Shown here one piece after another: positions 17,410-25,826 of a DNA stretch of 64,000 nt (position 1 is its first letter; the number at the start of each line of letters is the position of its first letter). The notes under the pieces were generated by a model. It saw only the letters and a program-made list of their open reading frames with translations. It had not been told where the DNA came from and did no database searches. Location: positions 12,056,501-12,120,500 of the forward strand of contig NZ_JACHMB010000001.1 of the NCBI RefSeq assembly GCF_014204795.1. Reading direction: 5' to 3'. Position numbers and translations under genes: made by a program. This DNA comes from Nonomuraea jabiensis. GTDB taxonomy: Bacteria > Actinomycetota > Actinomycetes > Streptosporangiales > Streptosporangiaceae.

Positions 17410-17864
17410 ATGCGCAGGCGGGCGGGTGAGAACCTGATCCGGCCCATCGGCATCCAGCAGATCCACCGCTACGCGGCCCGGCGGTCGGCACCCAGGCGGC
17501 CGGCGACATCGCGGCGGAGACGTTCCTGATCGCCTTCCGCCGGCGCGCGTCCTACGACCTCTCGCACCTGCTCTGGGCCGCGCTGTTCCGCGCGTTGCCG
17601 ATGGTCCCAGGGGTGTCGGTCAAGCAGGACGCCGTGGACGCGGCCGGCCACCACGGGATCGCGCTGGTCCACACCGGCCCTTGGGAGCGCTTCGAGCTCA
17701 TCCTGAGCCCGCAGGACTACCGCTTCCTGGGGACGTACGGTGAGACCGTCGCCGACCGTACCTTCACTGCCGGACAGCGGCTCGAGGTCAAGGCGGGCAC
17801 CCCCGTCGTGTGGAGCGCGCGCCTGGCGGCCGGGATCGTCGACAGGCCGGGCGAGCGGCCATAG
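17410..17864 (+). pseudogene. in-frame remnant of a sigma-70 factor fused to a CU044_5270-family protein, with a frameshift
   Basis: Two pieces of neighbouring gene families are joined. IHRYAARR (from 17461) and then, after the loss of one G near 17483, VGTQAAGDIAAETFLIAF match region 2 of an ECF sigma factor and end at RASYD. The frame then continues directly into LFRALPMVPGVSVKQDAVDA and on to the stop at 17864, which matches the C-terminus of CU044_5270-family proteins, often encoded beside such sigma factors. A deletion therefore removed sigma regions 3-4 and most of the partner, and a later 1-base loss broke the sigma part. An 89-residue product from a TTG at 17595 is possible, but I regard it as a relic. 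Families are assigned from motif memory. Confidence 0.65.
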
Positions 17865-17909
17865 CGGCTTCCCGCGCGGCGGCCCTGCAGCGTTGGGCCG
17901 CCGCTGTCG

Positions 17910-18461
17910 TCACGGCGAAAGGATCGCGCTCGCGCCGCGCAGCAGCTCGTCACGGAGTTCGCCGTCCGGGACGTCCGGAAGATGGCTGATCGGGTCGGTG
18001 GCCGCGGCGAACGCCTGGGCGGCCCGCACGCGGCGGCGCCAGTCCGGATCGGGGCCGGCCAGCAGCTCGACGGCCCGGCTGGTGATGCCCACCACGCGCG
18101 ACATGACCTCCGTGGTCTCGTCGCCGTAGACGGAGGCGTCGCGGAGCAGCAGCACCATGGTCTCGCGATGGCCGAGCATGACGTCGACGCAGCCGCCGAG
18201 CACGCGCTGGCGCACCTCGGCGAGGGTGGGCGCGGTGGCGGCGTCCCGGATCGCCGCCTCCAGCCGGTCGATCGGGGGCCGCACCAGGCAGTCGAGTATC
18301 TCGCCCTTGCTGCGGAAGTGGTGGTAGAGGGAGGGCTTGCTGATGCCGACCCGTTCGGCGACGTCCCGCATGCTGGCCGCCCGGTAGGTCTGCGCGGTGA
18401 ACAGCTCCCGCGCCGCCTCGATGATGCGCTGCCGGGTGCCGGAGGTTTCGTTCGGTGCCAA
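17910..18461 (-). CDS. TetR/AcrR-family transcriptional regulator
   Basis: The protein has 183 residues from TTG 18461, which has GAGAGGGAC 8-9 bases upstream. A longer start at 18506 would run through the operator-like palindrome and is less likely. The HTH is typical: RIIEAARELFTAQTYRAASM, then DVAERVGISKPSLYHHF. The C-terminal ligand domain (residues about 60-183) is helical and not diagnostic. The decayed serine hydrolase at 18574 lies divergently across the palindrome, so the original regulated gene may be lost and the regulator may now control only itself or distant genes. Confidence 0.85.
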   Translation of the reverse strand: MAPNETSGTRQRIIEAARELFTAQTYRAASMRDVAERVGISKPSLYHHFRSKGEILDCLVRPPIDRLEAAIRDAATAPTLAEVRQRVLGGCVDVMLGHRETMVLLLRDASVYGDETTEVMSRVVGITSRAVELLAGPDPDWRRRVRAAQAFAAATDPISHLPDVPDGELRDELLRGASAILSP

Positions 18462-18505
18462 TCGTTGTCCCTCTCTCGGTTCCGTGCAGCATACCCCGGC
18501 TGCCA

Positions 18506-18519
18506 ACCGTCCGGTCGGT
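18506..18519. promoter_or_regulatory. TetR-type operator palindrome
   Basis: ACCGTCCGGTCGGT is a near-perfect inverted repeat (one mismatched pair) resembling the ACCGACCGGTCGGT-type operators common for actinobacterial TetR proteins. It lies 45 bases upstream of the TetR start. A related half-site (TCGGTAGG) follows at about 18529. Binding by the adjacent TetR protein is inference. Confidence 0.55.
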
Positions 18520-18573
18520 AGGCTACGATCGGTAGGTCAGCTCCGAACGCGGCGAGGTGGACCTGCAGGCCCC

Positions 18574-19371
18574 GTGGCCCGCTACTGGCCCGAGTTCGCC
18601 CGCAACGGCAAGGGCGAGATCACCGTACGGACCCTGCTCAGCCACCGCGCCGGCCTGCCCACCCTGGACACCCACCCCATCACCTGGGAAGACCTGCGCG
18701 ACTGGACCCCCATCACCGACGCGCTCGCCGCCGCCCCCGAATGGCCCCCGGGCACCGCGCACGGCTACCACGGCGTCAGCATCGGCCACCTCGCCGGGGA
18801 GATCGTCCGCCGCGTCTCCGGGCTCACACTGAGCGAATTCCTCGAACGCGAGATCACCGGCCCCCTCGGACTCGACTGCTACGTCCGCGTCCCCGCCAGC
18901 GCCATGCCACGCATGGCCACCATGGTCGTCCCCGACGCCGAGACCATGCGGCTCGGCATGGAGGTCCCCGAACTCGCCGACTTCACCAAAGCGCCCAACG
19001 ACCCCGCCACCCTGTCCTTCCGCGCCTTCTACGGCAGCGTCGCCATCGGCTGGGACAGCACCGGCGATCCCCGTACGTACCAGGTGGAGAGCCCCTCCAT
19101 GGACGGCGTCGCCTCCGCCCACTCCCTGGCCCGCTACTTCGCCGCCCTGATCGGCGAGGTCGACGGCATCCGCCTGCTCGGACCCGAACTCGTCGACCGG
19201 ATCCGCACCCCGCAGGCCGACGGGACCGACCAGACCCTGCGGGTGCACACCGCCCGGGGCCTCGCCTTCGGCTACGTCCCCAACCGCGGCTCCGAACTGC
19301 TGGAAGGCGGCGACTTCCGCGTCCGCTCCCTGGTCGAGGCGCTGTACGCCGCCCTGGACGACGTTCGATGA
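18574..19371 (+). pseudogene. decayed beta-lactamase-family serine hydrolase
   Basis: The readable protein begins at VARYWPEFARNGKG and LLSHRAGLP, which in the beta-lactamase/esterase (class C-like) family lies downstream of the SxxK nucleophile motif, so the N-terminal part with the catalytic Ser is missing. The Tyr motif region (YHGVSIGHLAGE) and the middle are preserved to about residue 225. The sequence then jumps from RVHTARG to LAFGYVPNR, skipping the stretch that normally contains the third motif (HxG/KTG). Both deletions remove catalytic residues, so a GTG at 18574 would give a dead protein of 265 residues. It stands divergent to the TetR gene and was probably its former target. Confidence 0.65.
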
Positions 19372-19448
19372 CCGAGCCGGGCGGCCGGCCGGAACCCGAC
19401 CGCCCCGCTCTTGTCCTGAAAAGACCTACCGGAAGCTGGATCGCTCCC

Positions 19449-19790
19449 TCAGTGGGCCGCCTCGTACTGCTCCACGACAGTGGCGGCGATGCGGCCACGC
19501 TCGCTCACCGGCAGCCCCTGAGCCTTCGCCCACCGCCTGATCTCAGTGGACTTCTCACGGGTGACGGCCCGCGAAGTGCCGGCGCCACCGCGCCGGCCAC
19601 GAACACCACGCTCGGCGCGGACCGCGCGAGCCTTGGTGATAAAGGGAGCGAGAGCCTTCTCCAGCTTCTCCCGGTTGGAGCCCGACAGGTCGATCTCGTA
19701 GCTGGTGCCGTCGAGAGCGAACCTTGTGGTCCCCTCGGCGTCACTGCCGTCGATGTCATCGACAAAGGACTCAACAATGCGCTTCGCCAT
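19449..19790 (-). CDS. lsr2: Lsr2-family nucleoid-associated protein
   Basis: The protein has 113 residues, the normal length for Lsr2. The N-terminal dimerisation region (MAKRIVESFVDDIDG, then FALDGTSYEIDLS) and the C-terminal DNA-binding region (IRRWAKAQGLPVSERGRI) are both present; the RGR core of the minor-groove AT-hook-like motif is intact. Lsr2 proteins bridge and silence AT-rich, often foreign, DNA in actinobacteria. A paralogue of the main chromosomal Lsr2 is likely, since it sits alone among decayed genes. A 765-bp non-coding stretch lies upstream. Confidence 0.93.
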   Translation of the reverse strand: MAKRIVESFVDDIDGSDAEGTTRFALDGTSYEIDLSGSNREKLEKALAPFITKARAVRAERGVRGRRGGAGTSRAVTREKSTEIRRWAKAQGLPVSERGRIAATVVEQYEAAH

Positions 19791-20555
19791 GATGCTGCTC
19801 CGATTACGTTATGGTTGCAGGTACTGTAGCTCCCTTCAGCAGATCACGCACCTCCTTGCGGCGCCGTGCTGACACAATCGAACTTCACGATCGCGTCTCG
19901 CACTACAACGCCTTTCGCCGTTGTGACGCGGTTTTCGCGCTTCTCGTGCCCGGCATTCATCGACGGCGCCCCGGCCCATGGCCGGGCAGGGAACATACCA
20001 GGACCCGACCTGCGCGAGGCTCGCCCAAAGACCTGCACGAGATCCCTTCTGCCCTTCTCACCAGTGATAAGCCATCAACAACCGGCGACATCCCGGGCAC
20101 CGCGAACCCGCGGCCGCCGCCCCGCCTCCTCTCGCGCACAGGGCGACCCCGCGAGCGCGAGACGCCCTTGCCCCGGACCGCCCGCACCGGCGCCGATCCG
20201 CCGCCCCGGGTCCGCTCCCAGCAACCTAGTCGCAAGTGCGTCCGTCCCGCGGTCAATAGCTATGAATCCGCTATGTTGAAGTTCGATTCAAAGGTTTGCC
20301 GGGCCATATCAGGTATTGGCCAAGAACCGCAACTCGATCCTGGCGCACCGTAGTGACGTTTACCAGATTCGCATGCGCCGACTCAGCCGGATCGGCCCTT
20401 TACAAAGTAGATTTCCAGCGGTTTCGGGTCCGCCGCGCCTCCGCACCGGCACCGTGGCCGTTGCGTCGGAAGCGGCGGACCCCGGCGCCGGGGAGGCTCC
20501 GTACGCTCTTCCGTTCCGAACAGGCCTACTCTCGAAGTATGGGAGGGAGGCCATT
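19791..20555. other. long intergenic region with no supportable gene
   Basis: This 765-bp stretch separates the divergent Lsr2 and slipin genes. It is less GC-rich than most of the window, especially around 20240-20420. Open frames are present, for example plus-strand 19811-20353, but their translations are Arg/Pro-rich, have no family likeness and no good ribosome binding site. It should contain both promoters. The slipin start is preceded by a strong GGGAGGGAGG at 20541-20550. I see nothing else definite. Confidence 0.5.
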
Positions 20556-21446
20556 ATGGTTACCGAGATCATCCTGGGTTTCCTCGCGGCCATCGCCATA
20601 TTGACCAGGTTCGGGGGCTTCAGGATCATCAATCAGGTCGAGCGCGGCATCGTGTTCCGCTTCGGCCGGGCGCAGAAGGAGATCCGCCGGCCGGGAGTCA
20701 CCTTTCTCATCCCGGTGGTGGACCGGTTGAAGAAGGTGAACGTACAGATCGTCACGATGCCGGTGCCCACGCAGGAGGGCATCACCCGCGACAACGTGTC
20801 GGTCCAGGTCGACGCCGTCGCCTACTTCCGGGTGCAGGACCCGCTGCGGGCGGCCGTCGAGGTGCAGAACTACCTGTTCGCGGTGGAGCAGGTGGCGCAG
20901 ACGTCGCTGCGCTCCATCATCGGCAAGAGCGAGCTGGACGACCTGCTGTCCAACCGCGAGGAGCTGAACAAGGGCCTCGCGCTCATGATCGACAGCCCGG
21001 CGCTCGGCTGGGGCATCCACATCGACCGCGTGGAGATCAAGGACGTCACGCTTCCCGAGTCCATGAAGCGCTCTGTGGCCCGCCAGGCCGAGGCGGAGCG
21101 GGAGCGCCGCGCCCGCGTGATCACCGCGGACGGGGAGTTCCAGGCCGCCCGGAAGCTGGCCGACGCCTCCGCGATCATGGCCCACACGCCGAGCGCCCTG
21201 CAGTTGCGGCTCCTGCAGACGGTCGTCGAGGTGGCTGCCGAGAAGACGTCCACGCTGGTGATGCCGCTGCCGGTGGAGGTGCTGCGATTCTTCGACCGCG
21301 GCGGCGCGCAGGGCTCCCCCGCGCGGGAGGAGTCGGAGGAGCCGGGCCCGGCCGAGAAGGGCGCGCCACCTCCGCAGCTGACGGCGCCGGATGAGCTCAC
21401 CAAGATCCTCGGCCTGCACGAATCGGCGAACCGCCCCGATTCCTGA
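20556..21446 (+). CDS. slipin / SPFH (band 7) domain membrane protein
   Basis: The protein has 296 residues from ATG 20556, which has GGGAGGGAGG just upstream. An N-terminal membrane helix (EIILGFLAAIAIL) is followed by the SPFH domain: RIINQVERGIVFRFGR, RRPGVTFLIPVVDRL, VDAVAYFRV and LRSIIGKSELDDLLSNRE are standard stomatin/slipin features. Helical repeats rich in Ala/Glu/Arg follow (QAEAERERRARVI). The Pro/Glu-rich tail ends in LTKILGLHES. Slipins form large membrane-bound oligomers that organise membrane microdomains. Clients are unknown here. The gene appears monocistronic. Confidence 0.9.
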   Translation: MVTEIILGFLAAIAILTRFGGFRIINQVERGIVFRFGRAQKEIRRPGVTFLIPVVDRLKKVNVQIVTMPVPTQEGITRDNVSVQVDAVAYFRVQDPLRAAVEVQNYLFAVEQVAQTSLRSIIGKSELDDLLSNREELNKGLALMIDSPALGWGIHIDRVEIKDVTLPESMKRSVARQAEAERERRARVITADGEFQAARKLADASAIMAHTPSALQLRLLQTVVEVAAEKTSTLVMPLPVEVLRFFDRGGAQGSPAREESEEPGPAEKGAPPPQLTAPDELTKILGLHESANRPDS

Positions 21447-21533
21447 CCCCAGCACAACCAACAACCAAACCCACACCCGCCATCCGCCCGCAACCGCCGG
21501 GCAGGCACCGCGGGGTCGCAACCGCCGACCCAC

Positions 21534-21589
21534 CACCGCCGCGCAGGCACCGCCGCGCAGGCACCGCCGCGCAGGCACCGCCGCGCAGG
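21534..21589. repeat. four perfect tandem copies of a 14-bp unit
   Basis: The unit CACCGCCGCGCAGG occurs four times head to tail, with a broken fifth copy after it. The surrounding 21447-21830 holds degenerate variants of the same CACCGC...CAGG theme and no credible gene. Translations in every frame are low-complexity Pro/Arg/Ala. The array lies downstream of the slipin gene and may be a decayed coding tail or a simple replication-slippage product. Confidence 0.75.
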
Positions 21590-21906
21590 CACCGCCGGAT
21601 CGCGACAGGCCGGATCCATCGGGCCAGCACCGCCAGACCGCGACCATCGGACCGGCACCGTCAGGTCGCCAGGCCACCACCGCCTGCTCGGCCGCCCGTC
21701 GCCGCCATCCGGCCGCCGCCACGCCAGGCCAGCACCCCCAGGCCAGCAGGCCTGGTCGGCAGCCCGCCGCCGCCTCACCGCCGCCGCCCTGTTGCCTCCC
21801 CACCAGCACCAGCAGTATCGGAGAGGTGCAGGGCGAGTCCCGGGCGGTGTTGCCGGTCCCGCCTCGCGGGCGGGTCGAAGCCCGGGGAGCGGGAGAAGCA
21901 GGCGGG

Positions 21907-22491
21907 TCAGGCGGCGCGGATGGCGAGGCCCGGGTAGTCGAGGACGAGGCCGGACCCGTCGTAGAGCAGGTGGCAGGCGACGTCGAAGACCGGCGCCGCG
22001 TAGGCGTAGCGCTGCCGCCCCTCCTCGTCGGCCAGCCGGGCATAGTGCTGCTCCAGCCGCTCGACGGCCAGATCCGCGGCCCGGACGAAGGCCGCCGGAG
22101 CGGGCGAGGCGGCGCCCACGTCGAGGCGCATCCGGTGCACGGGGAACGCGTTGGTCAGGGCCGACGACTCCAGGTCGACGTCGAGGCAGCCGTCCAGCCA
22201 GGACGCCGGCGCGCCGTCCACGCGCCAGCGGCCCGCGCCGTCGCTCTCCAGGAGGATCTGGCGCCTGCCCTCGGCGGAACGGCTCGCGAGCCGGGCCGAG
22301 CGGGTGGCCCAGCTCGCGTCGAGCTCGATGACGTAGTCAACGACCCAGGTGCGGCCGTCCTCGACCGCGGTCGTGCACCCCTCGACGCGGAGCCCGTCCG
22401 GCAGCGGCCGGAAGTAGACCACCTCGAAGCCGGTGCGGGCGGCGAGATGCCGCCAGGCCGCGGTGCCGGGCGGTGGCGTGAAGGTCGTCAT
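21907..22491 (-). CDS. putative glycolipid-binding family protein
   Basis: The protein has 194 residues. The layout matches the putative glycolipid-binding family (the PA1994-like, former DUF1089 group): an early GFEVVYFRPLPDGLRVEG strand pair, WVVDYVIELD, a WLDGCLDVDLE motif, NAFPVHR, and a C-terminal FDVACHLLYDGSGLVLDYPG. The conserved LDVDLE and NTFPIRR-like positions are present (here NAFPVHR). No signal peptide is visible, so it is cytoplasmic or peripheral. The function in actinobacteria is unknown. It appears to stand alone between a repeat-rich region and a short 13-bp tandem repeat. Confidence 0.8.
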   Translation of the reverse strand: MTTFTPPPGTAAWRHLAARTGFEVVYFRPLPDGLRVEGCTTAVEDGRTWVVDYVIELDASWATRSARLASRSAEGRRQILLESDGAGRWRVDGAPASWLDGCLDVDLESSALTNAFPVHRMRLDVGAASPAPAAFVRAADLAVERLEQHYARLADEEGRQRYAYAAPVFDVACHLLYDGSGLVLDYPGLAIRAA

Positions 22492-22514
22492 GGGCGGATC
22501 ATGTCATCGCCCAC

Positions 22515-22579
22515 CGACAGAACCCGCCAACAGAACCCATCGACAGAACCCGCCGACAGAACCCACCGGCAGAAGCGGC
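22515..22579. repeat. five tandem copies of a 13-bp degenerate unit
   Basis: CGACAGAACCCGC and variants of it (differing at one to five positions) are repeated five times head to tail between the glycolipid-binding-like gene and the stop of the dehydrogenase gene. The unit is not a multiple of three and the array is non-coding. No stem can be formed within it. Confidence 0.75.
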
Positions 22580-22580
22580 C

Positions 22581-23354
22581 TCAGCCGGCGGACAGGCGGC
22601 GGAGGGTCTGCTCGGCCGCGCGGGTCATCTCGGCGGGCACCCCGAGGACGTCCAGGTAGGCGCCGGTGTCGCGCATCTCCATGGCCCGCCGTACGGCATG
22701 CGTACGGGTACCCGTCAGGAACCGGTCGATGACGGCCTGGCCGTCACCCGCGAGCTGCTTGGCGATCTCGACCCGGATCCAGTCCTCGTCGCCCGCCGCC
22801 CGCCCCGCCGCGACGGCCTCGCAGACCACCGAGGCCAGCCCCTTCATGAACACGCTGCGCAGCAGCTTGCGGCCCATGGCCGCCCCCGGAGGCCCGTCCA
22901 GGACCTCCACGGAGACCTCGCGCGGGCCGCCGAGCGGGCGGACGAGCCGGGCGATCGCGTCCGCTCCCGGCCCGCTGGCCAGCAGCGGGACCAGGTGCCG
23001 GTGCAACGGCACAGGGCCCAGGATGGCCACGTCGGCGAAGTCGGCGCGCTCGCCGACCATCCGGCCGAGCCGCTCCATGACCTCCGGGGAGGCCGAGGTG
23101 AAGTCGGCGTAGCAGGCGCCCGGCGCCAGGTGGGGCAGGCACTGCTCGGCCACCGAGGGAGCCGCGGCGGCCCCGGTCAGGACGAGCACGTACGCGGCCT
23201 GCTCGACGGCCTCCGGAAGGGTCGCCGTCCTGGTGACGCCTTCGGGGGTGGGGGTGTCGCCGGGGTCGTACCCGAGCACTTCGTGCCCGGCGGCGGCGAG
23301 CGCGGCGGCATAGACGCCACCCGCCTCGCCCAGTCCGATGACGGCGCAACGCAT
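22581..23354 (-). CDS. NAD(P)-dependent beta-hydroxyacid dehydrogenase-like protein (DUF1932 C-terminus)
   Basis: The protein has 257 residues from ATG 23354; a TTG 6 bases upstream fits the AGAGGA site better and cannot be excluded. The N-terminal Rossmann fold has VIGLGEAGGVYAAAL with its dinucleotide-binding glycines. The C-terminal helical half (GRKLLRSVFMKGLASVVCEA) matches the DUF1932 group of 6-phosphogluconate/3-hydroxyisobutyrate dehydrogenase-like proteins, with the conserved Lys in GRKLLRS. It is the last gene of the TctB-TctA-TctC-RraA-IclR operon, 37 bases after the regulator. It probably oxidises or reduces a hydroxyacid intermediate of the imported substrate. Confidence 0.8.
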   Translation of the reverse strand: MRCAVIGLGEAGGVYAAALAAAGHEVLGYDPGDTPTPEGVTRTATLPEAVEQAAYVLVLTGAAAAPSVAEQCLPHLAPGACYADFTSASPEVMERLGRMVGERADFADVAILGPVPLHRHLVPLLASGPGADAIARLVRPLGGPREVSVEVLDGPPGAAMGRKLLRSVFMKGLASVVCEAVAAGRAAGDEDWIRVEIAKQLAGDGQAVIDRFLTGTRTHAVRRAMEMRDTGAYLDVLGVPAEMTRAAEQTLRRLSAG

Positions 23355-23391
23355 GATCAATCTTTTCAGTCCTCTGGAATGTGCAGCATGG

Positions 23392-24153
23392 CTAAAGGTC
23401 GCGTGCCCGGCCGAGTGCGGCGGCGGCGCGGCGCAGCTCCGGCACCCAGCCGAGCATCTCGCTCTCGGGGTGGCGCTCGGCGGGGCCGACGATGCCCACC
23501 GACGCCATGGAGTGGCCGTCCGGGGCCGGCACGGGCGCGCTGATGCCCGAGCTCCCGAGCACGCGTTCGTTCACGGAGAAGTGGTAGCCGCGTTCCCTGA
23601 TCTGCTCCAGCTCGGCCCGCAGGTCCGCCTCGCTGACCGGCCTGCCGCCGGCGGTGCCCAGGTCGCGGACCGCGGCGATCAGGGCGTCGAGCTCGTCGTC
23701 CGGCATGGCCGCCGCGAGCACCTTGCCGGCGCCCAGGTGCAGCGGCAGCCGGCGGCCGATGGGCAGCTGGTAGCGCAGCGGGTCGGCGCCGTCGACGCGA
23801 GCGATCACGATGCGTTCCAGGCCCGACCTGATGTGCAGCGTCGTGGTCAGGCCGGTGGTGGCGGCCAGCTCCTGGAGCACGGGGGTGGCCGCGCGGCTGA
23901 GGCCGTCGGTGACGAGGAAGCCGTGGGCGATGGCGAGGCTGGCCGGGCCGAGGTGGTAGGCCTGCTGCCCGGCGACCACGAACCCGCGCCGCTGCAGCAC
24001 CCCGAGCAGGCGCAGCGTCGTGGCCGGGGACAGCCCGGCCCGCCGCGCGACCTCCGACAGCCGCAGCGGCTTGTCGCTGCGCTCCAGCACCTCGATCACG
24101 TCGAACGCGCGCTCGACCGAGCGCATGGACGGCTGCGGCTGTCCGGCGGTCAT
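23392..24153 (-). CDS. IclR-family transcriptional regulator
   Basis: The protein has 253 residues from ATG 24153, preceded by AAAGGG at suitable spacing; the frame is open further upstream without support. It has the N-terminal winged HTH (SVERAFDVIEVLERSDKPLR, LSEVARRAGLSPATTLRLL) and the IclR effector domain (residues about 80-250) with the usual GRRLPLHLGAGKVLAAAM. IclR proteins commonly control carboxylate and aromatic catabolism. It is embedded between the RraA gene and the dehydrogenase in one operon. It is therefore the likely ligand of the palindrome upstream of the first operon gene. Confidence 0.9.
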   Translation of the reverse strand: MTAGQPQPSMRSVERAFDVIEVLERSDKPLRLSEVARRAGLSPATTLRLLGVLQRRGFVVAGQQAYHLGPASLAIAHGFLVTDGLSRAATPVLQELAATTGLTTTLHIRSGLERIVIARVDGADPLRYQLPIGRRLPLHLGAGKVLAAAMPDDELDALIAAVRDLGTAGGRPVSEADLRAELEQIRERGYHFSVNERVLGSSGISAPVPAPDGHSMASVGIVGPAERHPESEMLGWVPELRRAAAALGRARDL

Positions 24154-24190
24154 CGGCGGAACCCTTTCTCGCACGCGGATGAACCTGTCG

Positions 24191-24781
24191 TCACGCGGAT
24201 TCAAGGATGGCAGCCCGTTTGCCCTCCTCGGTCACGAAGACGGCCTCCGCGGCCTGCGCGACCCGCTCGGCGTCGGCGAGCGGGACGACGACCACGCCGT
24301 CGGCGTCGCCGAGGATCAGGTCGCCCGGCGCGATGGCGACGCCGCCGACCGCGACGGTGCGGCCGAGGTGGCCGGGCCCGTTCTTGTACGGCCCCGCGGG
24401 CGTCACCGCGCGGGCGAAGACGGGCATGCCCATCTCGCCGAGCCCGCCGGCGTCCCTGACGGCCCCGTCGATGACGAACCCGGCCACGCCCTTGTTCTTG
24501 GCACGCTGCCCGATCAGCTCGCCGATCAGCGCCCTGGACTCGTCGCCGCCGCCGTTGACCACGATGACGTCGCCGGGTTCGACGACGTCGAGCGCCTGGT
24601 GGATGAGCGCGTTGTCACCCGATCGGGTCCAGATGGTGAAGGCGCGCCCGGCCACGCGGGCGCCCGGCCAGATGGGGCGGATGCGGGAGTCGAGGACGCC
24701 GAGGCGGTCCATGGCGTCGCCGATGTTGGCGGTGGGCAGGGCGGCCAGCCGGGCCAGCGCGTCCTGGGAGGTCTCGCTCAT
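24191..24781 (-). CDS. RraA-family aldolase/decarboxylase-like protein
   Basis: The protein has 196 residues. Typical RraA/HMG-aldolase features are present: TANIGDAMDRLGVLD at the N-terminus, PGDVIVVNGGGDESRALIGE, and GVAGFVIDGAVRDAGGL, where the RD pair is the metal/substrate-binding motif of 4-hydroxy-4-methyl-2-oxoglutarate aldolases. Such enzymes split pyruvate or decarboxylate oxaloacetate in aromatic-acid catabolism, whereas regulatory RraA inhibits RNase E. The operon context (carboxylate importer, IclR, dehydrogenase) favours the enzyme. It lies 12 bases after the TctC stop. Confidence 0.82.
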   Translation of the reverse strand: MSETSQDALARLAALPTANIGDAMDRLGVLDSRIRPIWPGARVAGRAFTIWTRSGDNALIHQALDVVEPGDVIVVNGGGDESRALIGELIGQRAKNKGVAGFVIDGAVRDAGGLGEMGMPVFARAVTPAGPYKNGPGHLGRTVAVGGVAIAPGDLILGDADGVVVVPLADAERVAQAAEAVFVTEEGKRAAILESA

Positions 24782-24793
24782 TGAGGGCGCCTT

Positions 24794-25798
24794 TCAGCTC
24801 TTGGTGTTGCGGACGAGGGGGAGGGCCTGCTTGACCGTGGTCTCCTGGTCGGCCCAGTACGTGCTGTAGTCCTGGCCGGACTTGTAGGCGGTGGCCAGGC
24901 CGAGGTCCTTCATCTTGGCGACGACCGCCGGGTCCTCGATCGCCTTCTTCAGGGCGCCTTCGAGCTTGACGCGGACCGGGTCGGGCAGCCCGGCGGGCGC
25001 CGAGTAGCCGCGGGCCGTCGCCGCCTCGACCTGGTAGCCCTGCTCGGCGAAGGTGGGCGCGTCGGGCAGGAACGGGCTCCGCTCGGCCGACATGACGCCG
25101 AGCACCTGGATCTTGCCCTGGGCGACGAGGTCCTTGACGTCGCTCACGTTGCCGACGTACGCCTCGACGTGCTTGCCGAGGAAGGCGGCGATGGCCGACG
25201 CCGCGCCCTCCGAGAAGTGCACGGGGGCGAACTCGGCCCCGGTCTTCTGCTGGATGTCGGCCAGGGCGAAGTGCTCGCCCGTCTGCACCCCGGTCGTGGT
25301 CGCGGTGACGCTCTTCGGCTTGGCCTTGACCGCCTCGATCAGGGCTTTCAGATCCTTGTACGGGCTGCCGGGCGCGACCCCGACCAGCATCGGGTCGAGC
25401 ACCTGCATGCCCAGCGGCTGGAAGCTCTGCCGGGTGTAGGTGGCGCCCCGGCTCGGGTCGAGGGGCGAGACGACGACGGACGGCGATCCGGTGGCGCCGA
25501 TGGTGTAGCCGTCGGGCTTGGCCCTGGTGAGCGCGGTGTAGCCGATCTGGCCCCCGGCGCCCGGCTTGTTGAGCACTTCGACGTTCGTACCCAGCTCCTT
25601 CTCCAGGACGGGCGCGACCACGCGGGCCGCCGCGTCGACGGCCGCCCCGGGTGCGAACGAGACGATCAGCGTGACCGGCTTGCCCTTGCGCGGCCAGGCG
25701 CCCGCCGTGCTTGACTGCGGGCCGCCGGACTGCTGGGCGCCGCACGCGGCGAGCGCCGTCGCCACGGCCACGGCCGTGACTGCGATCTTGACTTTCAC
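24794..25798 (-). CDS. tctC: tripartite tricarboxylate transporter substrate-binding lipoprotein (TctC/Bug family)
   Basis: The protein has 334 residues. The N-terminal signal ends in a lipobox (ATALAACGAQQ), so it is a lipid-anchored extracytoplasmic binding protein. Bug-family hallmarks follow: KPVTLIVSFAPGAAVDAAARV, then NKPGAGGQIGYTAL, and near the end AEQGYQVEAATARGYSAPAGLP. Bug/TctC proteins capture carboxylates such as citrate, tartrate or aromatic acids and deliver them to TctA-TctB. The substrate cannot be read from the sequence. The gene follows TctA by 28 bases in the same operon. Confidence 0.92.
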   Translation of the reverse strand: MKVKIAVTAVAVATALAACGAQQSGGPQSSTAGAWPRKGKPVTLIVSFAPGAAVDAAARVVAPVLEKELGTNVEVLNKPGAGGQIGYTALTRAKPDGYTIGATGSPSVVVSPLDPSRGATYTRQSFQPLGMQVLDPMLVGVAPGSPYKDLKALIEAVKAKPKSVTATTTGVQTGEHFALADIQQKTGAEFAPVHFSEGAASAIAAFLGKHVEAYVGNVSDVKDLVAQGKIQVLGVMSAERSPFLPDAPTFAEQGYQVEAATARGYSAPAGLPDPVRVKLEGALKKAIEDPAVVAKMKDLGLATAYKSGQDYSTYWADQETTVKQALPLVRNTKS

Positions 25799-25826
25799 GA
25801 TGGCTCCTTCTCGGGGGGTGGTGGCC

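Noticed and set aside
16278..17453. Upstream extension of the LuxR-type regulator on the minus strand
   Set aside because: The extension is antisense to the phosphotransferase gene and has no conserved residue.
19368..19450. Small plus-strand frame overlapping the end of the decayed hydrolase
   Set aside because: It soon runs antisense into lsr2 and shows no family signal.
19811..20353. Plus-strand 180-residue frame between lsr2 and the slipin gene
   Set aside because: It has low-complexity content, no ribosome binding site and no family likeness.
21534..21589. Possible CRISPR array
   Set aside because: The units are contiguous 14-mers without spacers, and no cas gene is present.
21391..22659. 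Plus-strand frame through the tandem repeats
   Set aside because: It is repeat-driven Pro/Arg/Ala sequence and runs antisense through the glycolipid-binding-like gene.
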